From Pseudomonadota bacterium (GTDB lineage Bacteria > Pseudomonadota > Alphaproteobacteria > Rhizobiales > Rhizobiaceae): a stretch of 26,345 nucleotides of DNA. A program made the position numbers and the translations under genes. Shown piece by piece: positions 1 to 6,669 of the stretch; positions within the stretch are counted from its first letter, which is position 1, and each line of letters starts with the position of its first letter. The stretch is from positions 1 through 26,345 of the forward strand of contig JAEXYH010000009.1 of the NCBI GenBank assembly GCA_023451735.1, read 5' to 3'. The notes beneath the pieces were generated by a model. It ran no database searches, had not been told where the DNA came from, and saw only the letters and a program-made list of their open reading frames with translations.

Positions 1-918
1 TATCCCGGCGCTCACGAGGCGGCCATGCTCGGTATGGCGGATCTGCTGGCGATCGCCAACAGGTTTGCGACCGAAGATAGTGGGAGCCTGAAAACCAAGG
101 CCCAGGTCCACCGGTGGTCGCTCGACACAAGCGGGCGGATAAGGCGCGACGACAACACCGAAAACACTGCCGGACCGCATGTCCTAATTGTTCCGGGGCG
201 GCTTTCAGGTCCGGTGTCGACAGAGGAGGCCGCGCCGTTCCTATCCTGGATTCGCACGTTGCACGATAGCGGAACGACACTCGCCTCCTCTTGCGCAGGT
301 TCGTTCATCCTTGCTGAAGCCGGACTGCTCGACGGGCTGCCGGCCTCGACACACTGGGCCGATGCCGACGAGTTTCGAAGACGGTTCAGGAATGTCAGCC
401 TGACGATTGACGAGATCATCGTCGAAGGGGAGACGATCGTCACCGCCGGCGGCCTGATGGCCTGGACCGACCTCGGCATGCGTTTGTGCGAACGCATCTT
501 CGGAACCGCGGTGATGATGCAGACCAGCCGCTTCATGCTGGTGGATACCGCCGGACGTGAACAGCGCAACTACAAGTCCTTCATCCCGCGCATGGATCAC
601 GGCGACGACGCGATCCTGTCCGTACAGCACATGCTGCGCGATACGGAAGGTCAAGCGATCGACGTCGCGCACATGAGCCGGCACGCCAAGCTCGAGGAAC
701 GCACCTTCCTGCGGCGGTTCAAGTCCGCAACCGGGTTACGTCCGACCGAGTATGTCCAGACCCTGCGCATTGAGAAGGCCAAGGAGATGTTGCAACTGTC
801 TCGCCGGCCGGTCGAGCAGATCGCGCGCATCGTCGGCTATCGCGACATGGCAGCCTTCCGGCGGCTGTTCCGGCGTGAGACCGGTATGTCGCCCGCAGAA
901 TATCGCCGCCGCTTTTAA
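1..918 (+). CDS. GlxA-family AraC transcriptional regulator (5' end outside window)
   Basis: The reading frame is open from the first base of the window and already encodes family-like sequence before the first ATG at 25 (YPGAHEAAMLGMADLLAIANR), so the true start lies upstream and the gene is partial. The N-terminal part is a DJ-1/PfpI-like (GATase1-like) sensor domain; the segment SSCAGSFILAEAGLLDG is the usual 'nucleophile elbow' region of these regulators. The last ~100 residues form the AraC double helix-turn-helix domain (LEERTFLRRFKSATGLRPTEYVQTLRIEKAK... and VGYRDMAAFRRLFRRETGMSPAEYRRRF). Proteins of this family are cytoplasmic DNA-binding regulators, often of amine, amino-acid or carnitine metabolism; the target here cannot be inferred. 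It ends with TAA at 916-918 and is followed by a 546-bp gap, so it is probably not part of the downstream cluster. Confidence 0.9.
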   Translation, partial: YPGAHEAAMLGMADLLAIANRFATEDSGSLKTKAQVHRWSLDTSGRIRRDDNTENTAGPHVLIVPGRLSGPVSTEEAAPFLSWIRTLHDSGTTLASSCAGSFILAEAGLLDGLPASTHWADADEFRRRFRNVSLTIDEIIVEGETIVTAGGLMAWTDLGMRLCERIFGTAVMMQTSRFMLVDTAGREQRNYKSFIPRMDHGDDAILSVQHMLRDTEGQAIDVAHMSRHAKLEERTFLRRFKSATGLRPTEYVQTLRIEKAKEMLQLSRRPVEQIARIVGYRDMAAFRRLFRRETGMSPAEYRRRF

Positions 919-934
919 AGCTACTACACAGTCG

Positions 935-993
935 TCATTGCACGGGCCACAGTAGAAGCTTGGGGCTGTGGAAATCGCAGATTCATTGCACGG
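935..993. repeat. Pair of 11-bp direct repeats (TCATTGCACGG)
   Basis: The 11-mer TCATTGCACGG occurs exactly at 935-945 and again at 983-993, 48 bp apart start to start, just after the regulator's stop codon. Both copies are followed by a related purine-rich tail (AGTAGAAG and TGTAGATG). This could be a duplicated protein-binding site or the footprint of an old rearrangement. Nothing else supports either reading. Confidence 0.4.
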
Positions 994-1131
994 ACTAAGT
1001 GTAGATGAGAGGGGCTAAGAGTTGCTGCTCTTCGCCTGGGCTTCCAATGTTTATCCGGCAAGGAGGGGTATGCGTGTGGGCGCCGGAGCCTCCAGATATC
1101 TGAACTGGCTGAATCTATTTACGTGGTTGCT

Positions 1132-1281
1132 TCACGACAGCTTCATCGCAATTGGTTCGAGCCGGTTCAAGACCGTTAGCACTCGATTGAGATGATTCTT
1201 GGACAAATATTGCCTCGGGTCAAAATAGACATCGTGGGGGAAAGGCCGGATCTCGACTAGCTTGCTATGCAGACGGGAGGT
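1132..1281 (-). pseudogene. Possible 3' remnant of an unrecognised gene
   Basis: On the - strand, a 49-codon segment between an upstream in-frame TGA (1282-1284) and a TGA at 1132-1134 translates to protein-like sequence with well-spread residues (it contains VEIRPFPHDVYFDP and VLTVLNRLEPIAMKLS) but has no start codon. The last part, an amphipathic stretch ending in RLEPIA, faintly recalls the region before the C-terminal helices of aldo/keto reductases, but I cannot assign a family. It may be chance open sequence. Confidence 0.22.
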
Positions 1282-1393
1282 TCAACCTTCCCGGGGCGCG
1301 GACCAGCTATGGGTCTTGGCGCAGCATCTACTAGCAGAAACGGCTGCATCCTCGCCTGGGTAGCGACGCAAGAGGTTGCGCCTGTCGAGGGTC

Positions 1394-1422
1394 TTGGCAA
1401 CAGGATAGGCTTTACCTAGAAC
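1394..1422 (+). promoter_or_regulatory. Predicted sigma70-type promoter of the LysR gene
   Basis: TTGGCA at 1394-1399 (5 of 6 to the -35 consensus), a 17-bp spacer, and TAGAAC at 1417-1422 (4 of 6 to the -10). Transcription would start near 1429, giving a leader of about 36 nt before the preferred TTG start at 1465. No LysR-type dyad like the two operators downstream was seen here, so autoregulation is not evident. Confidence 0.45.
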
Positions 1423-1464
1423 GCGGGATGGTTGGACGAAGCAGTCCGGTTTGGAGGAAGCACG

Positions 1465-2361
1465 TTGTTCGAGCTCAGTCAGTTGAGATGTTTTGTGGCC
1501 GTCGCACGTGAGCTCAATTTTCGCCGCGCTGCCGAACACCTTCACATGACGCAACCGCCGCTCAGTCGTCAAATTCAGCTTCTTGAAGACGATCTCAACG
1601 TAAAGCTCTTTGAACGCACCAGCCGCTCCGTCCGGATGACCGCGGCAGGTCGCTCCTTCTTCATCGAGGCGCAGGATCTCCTTAAACGCGCCGAAGCGGC
1701 ATCACTGACCGCCCGCCAGGTCGAGGCGGGTATGCAAGGCAGCGTTTCCTTCGGTTTCATCCCGGTCGCTGCGTTTGCGATCATGCCCCGGATCATTCAG
1801 GCCATCGGAAATCACGCGCCGGGCGTGAACCTGCTCCTGCACGAGATGCTGACAATCGAACAGATGGAAGCTATCACGGCGGGCCGCACCGATCTTGGTC
1901 TCGTTCGCTTGCCCCGTGAAAAGGAGCGGCTCGAGCTGCAATGCATCCAGCGGGAGGGTTTCGTGCTGGCGGTGCACCGCCAGCATCCCTTGGCGGAAAA
2001 GGACGATCTGGACCTGACCGATCTCGATGGACAGTCCATGGTCATGTATTCGCCGGCCGACGGCTGGTACACTTATGAGATCCTTGCGCCTCTGTTCACA
2101 TACGCACAGGTGCGTCCGCGCTATACGCAGCTACTCGGGCAGACCCATACGATACTGGCGCTGGTGAATGCCGGAGCCGGATGTGCGTTGGTGCCACGAT
2201 CCTCCCAACTCCTCAGTCTTCCGAATATCGTCTTTCGCCTGATCGCGCTGCCTGCCGAGGCAAAGGTGGAAGTTTTCCTGGCGTGGCGTCGTGGCAATGA
2301 CAGCCCGCTTGTCGCGATGGCGAGGGACGTGATTTCGGCAAACGCTGCCATCGAAGATTGA
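1465..2361 (+). CDS. LysR-family transcriptional regulator
   Basis: A 298-residue protein of normal LysR length. Residues ~1-60 carry the winged helix-turn-helix (FELSQLRCFVAVARELNFRRAAEHLHMTQPPLSRQIQLLEDDLNVKLFERTSR, the classic LysR N-terminus); the rest is the two-lobed co-inducer-binding domain. A longer frame from TTG at 1432 exists, but GGAGG at 1453-1457 sits 7 nt before TTG 1465, where the LysR domain naturally begins, so I choose 1465. The next gene lies on the same strand 99 bp downstream. A perfect LysR-type dyad overlaps this gene's stop codon and a related one precedes the DapA-family gene, so it is the obvious activator of the sugar-acid-like cluster. The inducer is unknown, probably a pathway substrate or intermediate. 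Confidence 0.93.
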   Translation: MFELSQLRCFVAVARELNFRRAAEHLHMTQPPLSRQIQLLEDDLNVKLFERTSRSVRMTAAGRSFFIEAQDLLKRAEAASLTARQVEAGMQGSVSFGFIPVAAFAIMPRIIQAIGNHAPGVNLLLHEMLTIEQMEAITAGRTDLGLVRLPREKERLELQCIQREGFVLAVHRQHPLAEKDDLDLTDLDGQSMVMYSPADGWYTYEILAPLFTYAQVRPRYTQLLGQTHTILALVNAGAGCALVPRSSQLLSLPNIVFRLIALPAEAKVEVFLAWRRGNDSPLVAMARDVISANAAIED

Positions 2362-2380
2362 TACTTTCCTTGTATCAATC
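2356..2380 (+). promoter_or_regulatory. LysR-type operator 1 (perfect dyad, ATAC-N7-GTAT core)
   Basis: GATTGATAC at 2356-2364, seven bases, then GTATCAATC at 2372-2380: a perfect 9-bp inverted repeat. The core ATAC-N7-GTAT fits the LysR T-N11-A rule and equals the site known for BenM/CatM-type regulators. It overlaps the LysR stop codon and lies 80 bp before the enolase-family start. Relative to the weak promoter suggested at 2396-2425 the dyad centre is near -64, the usual place for a LysR recognition site. Confidence 0.75.
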
Positions 2381-2395
2381 AATGCTCTCTTGCGA

Positions 2396-2425
2396 TTGGA
2401 CGCGCATCAATGGCGATGGAATCAT
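2396..2425 (+). promoter_or_regulatory. Candidate weak promoter of the enolase/TauT-type operon
   Basis: TTGGAC at 2396-2401 and AATCAT at 2420-2425 with an 18-bp spacer. Both boxes are poor matches, as expected for an activator-dependent promoter, and they place the LysR dyad near -64. The assignment depends mainly on that geometry. Confidence 0.3.
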
Positions 2426-2460
2426 GGCTTCCGGATCAAGTGCATATCCAGGGAGCGAGC

Positions 2461-3687
2461 ATGACTACCCATGTCAAAGAAAGCGATGTCGCAGCGGCAT
2501 CTCTGACCACCGGTACGATCGACAAGGTCGAAGTGACCACCTTCAGCGTCGACGTCAAGAATTTCGCGCGAAATTATAAGTCCAACGTCATCGGCGGATC
2601 GATGGTATACACGCCGGGCGCCGTGTATACCCGGCCGGTGCTGATGATCCGGATCTTCACCTCGGACGGGATCGTCGGCGAATATGCAAATTTCGCCACC
2701 ACCGGCACGCTCGATCAGGCGATCGTTGCCGCAAAGGTCGCCGTCGGCAATCGCTGGCACGAGCGTGAACTGATCTGGCGTACGGCTCGCCGCGCCGGCA
2801 GGCCATCCAATTCTTACGGCCTGAGCTTCATTGACAACGCGCTCTGGGATCTCGCCGGTAAAGCCTACAACGCGAGCCTTTCCCAGATGCTAGGCGGCTT
2901 CCGAGATACGATCCCGGCCTATGCCTCCTGCCATAACGGCGACCGACTTGACAATCTTCCCAACAAGGAAGCCGTCGTCGACTTCTTCCTCGGCCTGAAG
3001 GAAAAGGGCTGGAAGGGCTTCAAGATGCACAGCTGGCATGAAGGCGACAAATGGGAGGAAGCCGAAAACGTCCGCTACATGCGCGAGAAGCTCGGCGAAC
3101 GGACAGAATTGATGCTGGATCCGGCCTGTGTCTTCGATAATCTCCAGGATGCGATCTTCGTCGGCAAGGCCTGCGAGGATGCGGGTTTCCGCTGGTTCGA
3201 GGATCCGATGCGCCCCCTCGGCGTCGGCATCTATCAACACAAGGCGCTGCGTGAGGCGCTGAACATTCCGATCCTGCAGACCGAGCATGTCACCGGCCCC
3301 GAGGCAAAGGCAGATTTCCTGCTCAATGGCGGCACCGATATTCTGCGCGCCGACGCGCATTACGATCTCGGGGTGACCGGCTGCCTGAAGACGATCCGCT
3401 TTGCTGAATCGCTTGGCGCTACCGTCGAGATGCACGGGCCGAGCCCGGTGCATCGTCACCTCGTCGCCGCGATGCAGAGCACGACCATGTATGAATGCGC
3501 CAACGTGTCGCCGGCTATGGATGATCCGTCGCCCGAGATCTACGCCTGCGGCTACAGCGACAATGTCAACAGCATCGGCAAGGATGGCACTTTGAAGGTG
3601 CCGAACCTGCCCGGCATTGGCGTGACCTACGACACGGACCTGATCAAGAGAAATCATCTCGCGACCGAAGTCGTTACGGCGAGCTGA
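2461..3687 (+). CDS. Mandelate racemase/muconate lactonizing (enolase superfamily) protein, probable sugar-acid dehydratase
   Basis: 408 residues. An upstream ATG at 2410 is in frame, but AGGGAGCG directly before ATG 2461 marks the start. The N-terminal capping domain (~20-150) is followed by the (beta/alpha)7-beta barrel. Visible metal ligands are D220 (LMLDPACVF), E247 (WFEDPMRP) and E275 (LQTEHVTG); D298 (ILRADAHYDLG) and H325 (EMHGPSP) form the His-Asp dyad. The position of the usual KxK acid/base pair reads K188-M-H190, so the second Lys is a His. Members abstract a proton alpha to a carboxylate; with a DapA-family enzyme and an aldehyde dehydrogenase nearby, dehydration of an aldonic or aldaric acid is the best guess. 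Racemase or cycloisomerase activity is not excluded. It is first gene of the unit after LysR operator 1. Confidence 0.88.
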   Translation: MTTHVKESDVAAASLTTGTIDKVEVTTFSVDVKNFARNYKSNVIGGSMVYTPGAVYTRPVLMIRIFTSDGIVGEYANFATTGTLDQAIVAAKVAVGNRWHERELIWRTARRAGRPSNSYGLSFIDNALWDLAGKAYNASLSQMLGGFRDTIPAYASCHNGDRLDNLPNKEAVVDFFLGLKEKGWKGFKMHSWHEGDKWEEAENVRYMREKLGERTELMLDPACVFDNLQDAIFVGKACEDAGFRWFEDPMRPLGVGIYQHKALREALNIPILQTEHVTGPEAKADFLLNGGTDILRADAHYDLGVTGCLKTIRFAESLGATVEMHGPSPVHRHLVAAMQSTTMYECANVSPAMDDPSPEIYACGYSDNVNSIGKDGTLKVPNLPGIGVTYDTDLIKRNHLATEVVTAS

Positions 3688-3748
3688 TTTCGACTTTCAG
3701 GTAGGCGATCCAGCCAGCGGAGCACGACTCCGCCGGCGCAAGAAAATC

Positions 3749-3769
3749 ACCGGGGCCATTGGCCCCGGT
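3749..3769. terminator. Strong intercistronic stem-loop
   Basis: A perfect 9-bp GC-rich stem (ACCGGGGCC at 3749-3757 with GGCCCCGGT at 3761-3769) and a 3-nt loop. On the + strand no U-run follows, so it more likely attenuates or protects the mRNA between the enolase gene and the importer genes. On the - strand it is followed by ATTTTC, so it could stop antisense transcription. Confidence 0.6.
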
Positions 3770-3799
3770 CCGTACAATTGACGAGAGGAGGCGTCGAAC

Positions 3800-4612
3800 A
3801 TGAATGCACTAAGCTGGTCATCGAGCCGAACGAGCGACAGCGCCGTGGCACCGCCGCTGGTGGAGGTCAACAATGTCACGCTCCGGTACAAGACCGAAAA
3901 CCTGATGATCACGGCCACCAAGGGTGTGACTTTCAACGTCAACCGGAGCGATCGCTTCATCCTTCTTGGACCGTCCGGCTGCGGCAAGTCCACCTTGCTG
4001 AAAGCCGTCGGCGGATACCTGAAACCCGATGAAGGTGAAATCACGATCGGTGGCCGTAAGGTCAGCCAGCCTGGTTCCGACCGGATGATGGTGTTTCAGG
4101 AATTCGACCAGCTTCTGCCCTGGAAGACCGTATTGGGCAACGTGATGTTCCCGCTCGTCAACGCCGCCAAGCTTTCGGCCGGCGAGGCGGAAGACAAGGC
4201 GCGGCACTACATCAACAAGGTTGGACTGTCGCGGGTCGTCGACAGTTATCCGCACACACTTTCAGGCGGCATGAAGCAGCGTGTTGCGATCGCGCGTGGC
4301 ATGGCGATGGAGCCGGACGTACTGCTGATGGACGAGCCGTTCGCGGCGCTCGACGCTCTAACCCGGAGAACCTGCCAGGACGAACTCCTGCGGCTCTGGG
4401 AAGACACCAAGTTCACGGTGATGTTCGTCACTCATTCGATCGGCGAGGCGATCAAGATCGGTAATCGGATCTTGCTGCTCTCGCCACATCCCGGCCGCGT
4501 CAAGGCGGAGGTTTGCGACGTGGACAAGATCAGCGTTTCGGACGGCTCGGCTGCCCGGCTGGAGAAGGAAATCCACGAGCTTCTGTTTGCGGAACATGGG
4601 GAGGAGCACTGA
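3800..4612 (+). CDS. NitT/TauT-family ABC importer, ATP-binding protein
   Basis: 270 residues with a full ABC domain: Walker A GPSGCGKST (57-65), Q-loop Q100, signature LSGGMKQ (154-160), Walker B LLMDEP with D178/E179, D-loop, and switch H212 (FVTHS). The sequence is closest in style to the SsuB/TauB/NrtD group, which power uptake of sulfonates, nitrate, and small organic anions. GAGAGGAGG at 3782-3790 supports ATG 3800. The permease starts one base after this stop, so the two are translationally coupled. It lies on the cytoplasmic face and pairs with the permease at 4614 and the binding protein at 5504. The C-terminal ~40 residues after the H-loop are the usual short TauB-type tail. Substrate is not readable from the sequence. 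Confidence 0.93.
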   Translation: MNALSWSSSRTSDSAVAPPLVEVNNVTLRYKTENLMITATKGVTFNVNRSDRFILLGPSGCGKSTLLKAVGGYLKPDEGEITIGGRKVSQPGSDRMMVFQEFDQLLPWKTVLGNVMFPLVNAAKLSAGEAEDKARHYINKVGLSRVVDSYPHTLSGGMKQRVAIARGMAMEPDVLLMDEPFAALDALTRRTCQDELLRLWEDTKFTVMFVTHSIGEAIKIGNRILLLSPHPGRVKAEVCDVDKISVSDGSAARLEKEIHELLFAEHGEEH

Positions 4613-4613
4613 G

Positions 4614-5471
4614 ATGCAGCACACGATCATCATGCGGCCAGACATGCCGAGCAGCATAGGTTCCGTCGACATAGAAGTGCGCAAGAGTGGCATGGAAATG
4701 CTCTGGTCGAACGGTGCGGTCCGCAAAACTCTGATCCTGCTGGTTCTGGCCGCAGTCTGGGAAATCTATGCGAGAGCGCTCGATAACGCGCTATTGTTTC
4801 CCACTCTGGTGGAAACGCTGTCCGCGCTGTGGGGCGCGGTTCAGAGCGGCGTTCTGTTCGAGCGCACCTGGGCGTCGCTGAAAATCCTCGTCATGGGCTA
4901 TAGTCTCGGCGTCTTGCTGGCGTCCGCGCTCACGATCGTGGCGATCAATACCCGCCTCGGCACGGATCTTCTCGAGACGCTGACCGCGACCTTCAACCCG
5001 CTTCCGGCCATCGCGCTTCTCCCACTTGCCTTGATCTGGTTCGGACTCGGCATCGGCAGCCTGGTCTTCGTTCTCGTACATTCGGTCATGTGGGCGGTCG
5101 CGCTCAACACGCATTCCGGCTTCCGTGGCGTCTCGCAGACGATCCGCATGGTCGGGCGCAATTACGAGCTTCGAGGTCTTCGATATGTGTTCAAGATCCT
5201 GGTTCCGGCGGCATTCCCGACAATCCTGACCGGCCTGAAGATCGGATGGGCGTTCGCCTGGCGTACCCTGATCGCCGCCGAACTCGTCTTCGGTGTGTCG
5301 TCAGGGCAGGGCGGGCTTGGCTGGTATATCTTCGAGAACCGCAACATCCTCGACATACCCGCGGTCTTCGCCGGTCTGCTGATGGTTATCGTCATCGGCC
5401 TCATCATCGAAAATCTCATCTTCAAGACCATAGAACGACGCACCATCCAGAAGTGGGGCGTCCAGAACTAG
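4614..5471 (+). CDS. NitT/TauT-family ABC importer, permease
   Basis: 285 residues with about six hydrophobic segments (for example LILLVLAAVWEIYA, ILVMGYSLGVLLASALTIVAI, IALLPLALIWFGLGIGSLVFVLVH, VFAGLLMVIVIGLIIENLIF) and the inner-membrane BPD_transp_1 loop (GRNYELRGLRYVFKILVPAAFPTILTGLK) that contacts the ATPase. An in-frame ATG at 4587 exists inside the previous gene, but GGGGAGGAG at 4599-4607 fits ATG 4614, which begins 1 nt after the ATPase stop. It forms the channel with the ATPase (3800) and binding protein (5504). The architecture is that of TauC/SsuC. Confidence 0.92.
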   Translation: MQHTIIMRPDMPSSIGSVDIEVRKSGMEMLWSNGAVRKTLILLVLAAVWEIYARALDNALLFPTLVETLSALWGAVQSGVLFERTWASLKILVMGYSLGVLLASALTIVAINTRLGTDLLETLTATFNPLPAIALLPLALIWFGLGIGSLVFVLVHSVMWAVALNTHSGFRGVSQTIRMVGRNYELRGLRYVFKILVPAAFPTILTGLKIGWAFAWRTLIAAELVFGVSSGQGGLGWYIFENRNILDIPAVFAGLLMVIVIGLIIENLIFKTIERRTIQKWGVQN

Positions 5472-5503
5472 TCGTAATCGTTGATCTCAAGGAGGAGAGA
5501 GAC

Positions 5504-6493
5504 ATGAAAATCAGAACACTGGGCATTGCCGCGGCGGTCATCGTCGCTATCGGGGGAAATGCTCTGGCCGAGGATGTCCGTTTCGCAAAACAGCTGCAGA
5601 TGAACAACCTGCCTTCAATGGTGATGGAAGACCAGAAGCTGTTCGAGAAACATGCGACGGAGCTCGGCAATCCGGATCTCAAGGCAAAATGGATCACCTT
5701 TGCCAATGGTAGCGCGACAACGGATGCGCTGATCTCGGGCAACGTGGAATTCGTTTCTGCAGGCCTCACCAATTTTGCCATCCTCTGGTCGCGGACCAAG
5801 GGCGCGGTGAAGGGAGTGGCCGGTGTCGCGGGCATTTCCCTCCCTCTTCTGTCCCGCAATCCGGATATCAAAAGCCTCAAGGATTTCACGGCCAACGATC
5901 GTATCGCCGTTCCGACGGTGAAGGTGTCCAACCAGGCTGTGATGCTGTCGATGGCGATGGAGAAGCTCTATGGCGAAGCTGGACGGACGAAGCTCGACAG
6001 TCAGACCGTACAGCTTTCCCACCCCGATGCGCTGCAGGCCCTGCTCAATCCGCAGCACGAGGTCAATACGCACTTCTCCACTCCGCCCTATTCAGTGCTC
6101 GCCCTTCGTAATGAGAAGATCCATAGGGTCTTCGATTCCTCCGAGCTTTCCGACGTGCCAGTGGTCAGCAACATCATGTTCGCAACCAAGAGCTTTCATG
6201 ATGCCAATCCTATTGCAGTCAAAGCGCTGATTGCTGCCCTCGATGAGGCCAATGAATTCATCAACAAGGACAAGAAGGCTGCTGCCGAGCTCTATCTGCG
6301 AGTGAGCGGCGACAAGCTGACTGTCGAAGAAGTCATGGCAGTCCTGAACGAGAAGGGTTCGGTGTTCTCGGCCACGCCGCAGGGAACGCTTCCGGTCGTT
6401 CAGTTCATGCATCGCGCTGGCATTATCCCGACGGGGCCGGAAAAATGGGAAGACCTCTATTTCACGGAAATCACCGGACGGCAGGGAAGCTGA
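5504..6493 (+). CDS. NitT/TauT-family ABC importer, periplasmic substrate-binding protein
   Basis: 329 residues. The start is ATG 5504 behind a strong GGAGGAGAG (5491-5499), although the same frame is open much further upstream inside the permease gene. MKIRTLGIAAAVIVAIGGNALA-ED is a clear Sec signal peptide, with cleavage predicted after residue 22. The mature protein has the SsuA/ThiY/NMT1-like fold pattern: FANGSATTDALISGNVEFVSAGLTNFAILW in lobe 1 and NIMFATKSFHDANPIAVKALIAALDEANEFINKDK near the C-terminus. It captures the ligand for the permease/ATPase pair encoded before it. Neighbouring sugar-acid-type enzymes suggest a small hydroxy or keto acid, but TauA-like proteins bind many anions. 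Last gene of the first transcription unit; no clear terminator follows. Confidence 0.92.
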   Translation: MKIRTLGIAAAVIVAIGGNALAEDVRFAKQLQMNNLPSMVMEDQKLFEKHATELGNPDLKAKWITFANGSATTDALISGNVEFVSAGLTNFAILWSRTKGAVKGVAGVAGISLPLLSRNPDIKSLKDFTANDRIAVPTVKVSNQAVMLSMAMEKLYGEAGRTKLDSQTVQLSHPDALQALLNPQHEVNTHFSTPPYSVLALRNEKIHRVFDSSELSDVPVVSNIMFATKSFHDANPIAVKALIAALDEANEFINKDKKAAAELYLRVSGDKLTVEEVMAVLNEKGSVFSATPQGTLPVVQFMHRAGIIPTGPEKWEDLYFTEITGRQGS

Positions 6494-6557
6494 CACATCG
6501 GACACTAAGCCGTAACGGGCATGAACAGTGTCTGCATCTCAACACCCTAAACGGTAA

Positions 6558-6582
6558 GATTGATACAATTTCAGCATCGATC
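6558..6582 (+). promoter_or_regulatory. LysR-type operator 2 (imperfect dyad plus an extra half-site)
   Basis: GATTGATAC at 6558-6566 is identical to the left arm of operator 1. After the same 7-base spacing, GCATCGATC (6574-6582) matches the right arm GTATCAATC at 7 of 9 positions. A further perfect half-site TATCAATC is at 6606-6613, and ATTTCAG (6568-6574) with CTGAAAT (6593-6599) adds a second nested dyad. The left arm starts 112 bp before the DapA-family ATG, close to the 105 bp seen at operator 1. This is the layout expected of a recognition site with adjacent activation half-sites. Confidence 0.7.
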
Positions 6583-6598
6583 AAGTGATCTTCTGAAA

Positions 6599-6626
6599 TA
6601 GACTTTATCAATCCCACACTTACGAT
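6599..6626 (+). promoter_or_regulatory. Candidate promoter of the DapA-family/Dpp-type operon
   Basis: TAGACT at 6599-6604 (4 of 6), 16-bp spacer, TACGAT at 6621-6626 (4 of 6). The start would be near 6633, placing the LysR dyad centre at about -63, the same geometry as in the first operon. The extra half-site TATCAATC falls inside the spacer. Confidence 0.35.
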
Positions 6627-6669
6627 CCCCCCTTGAACAAAGAGATAGTGCACCATCGGGAGGTTTTGC

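Larger units (their letters stand above)
919..1464. other. Intergenic region between the GlxA-type and LysR-type regulators
   Basis: 546 bp with no intact gene. It holds the 11-bp direct repeat pair near its left end, a short - strand open segment that reads like the end of a protein (1132-1281), and a sigma70-like promoter for the LysR gene at its right end. Short open frames elsewhere in it lack ribosome binding sites and family-like sequence. It reads as degenerate DNA. Confidence 0.6.

Noticed and set aside
2890..3657. A 255-codon - strand frame opposite the enolase-family gene
   Set aside because: Antisense shadow; the + strand product has all enolase-superfamily metal ligands.
5090..5503. 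In-frame upstream extension of the TauA-type binding protein into the permease gene
   Set aside because: It would bury the signal peptide; the strong ribosome binding site and Sec signal place the start at 5504.
6501..6532. GACACT...AGTGTC as a terminator after the TauT-type operon
   Set aside because: Only 6 bp with a 20-nt loop and no T-run.
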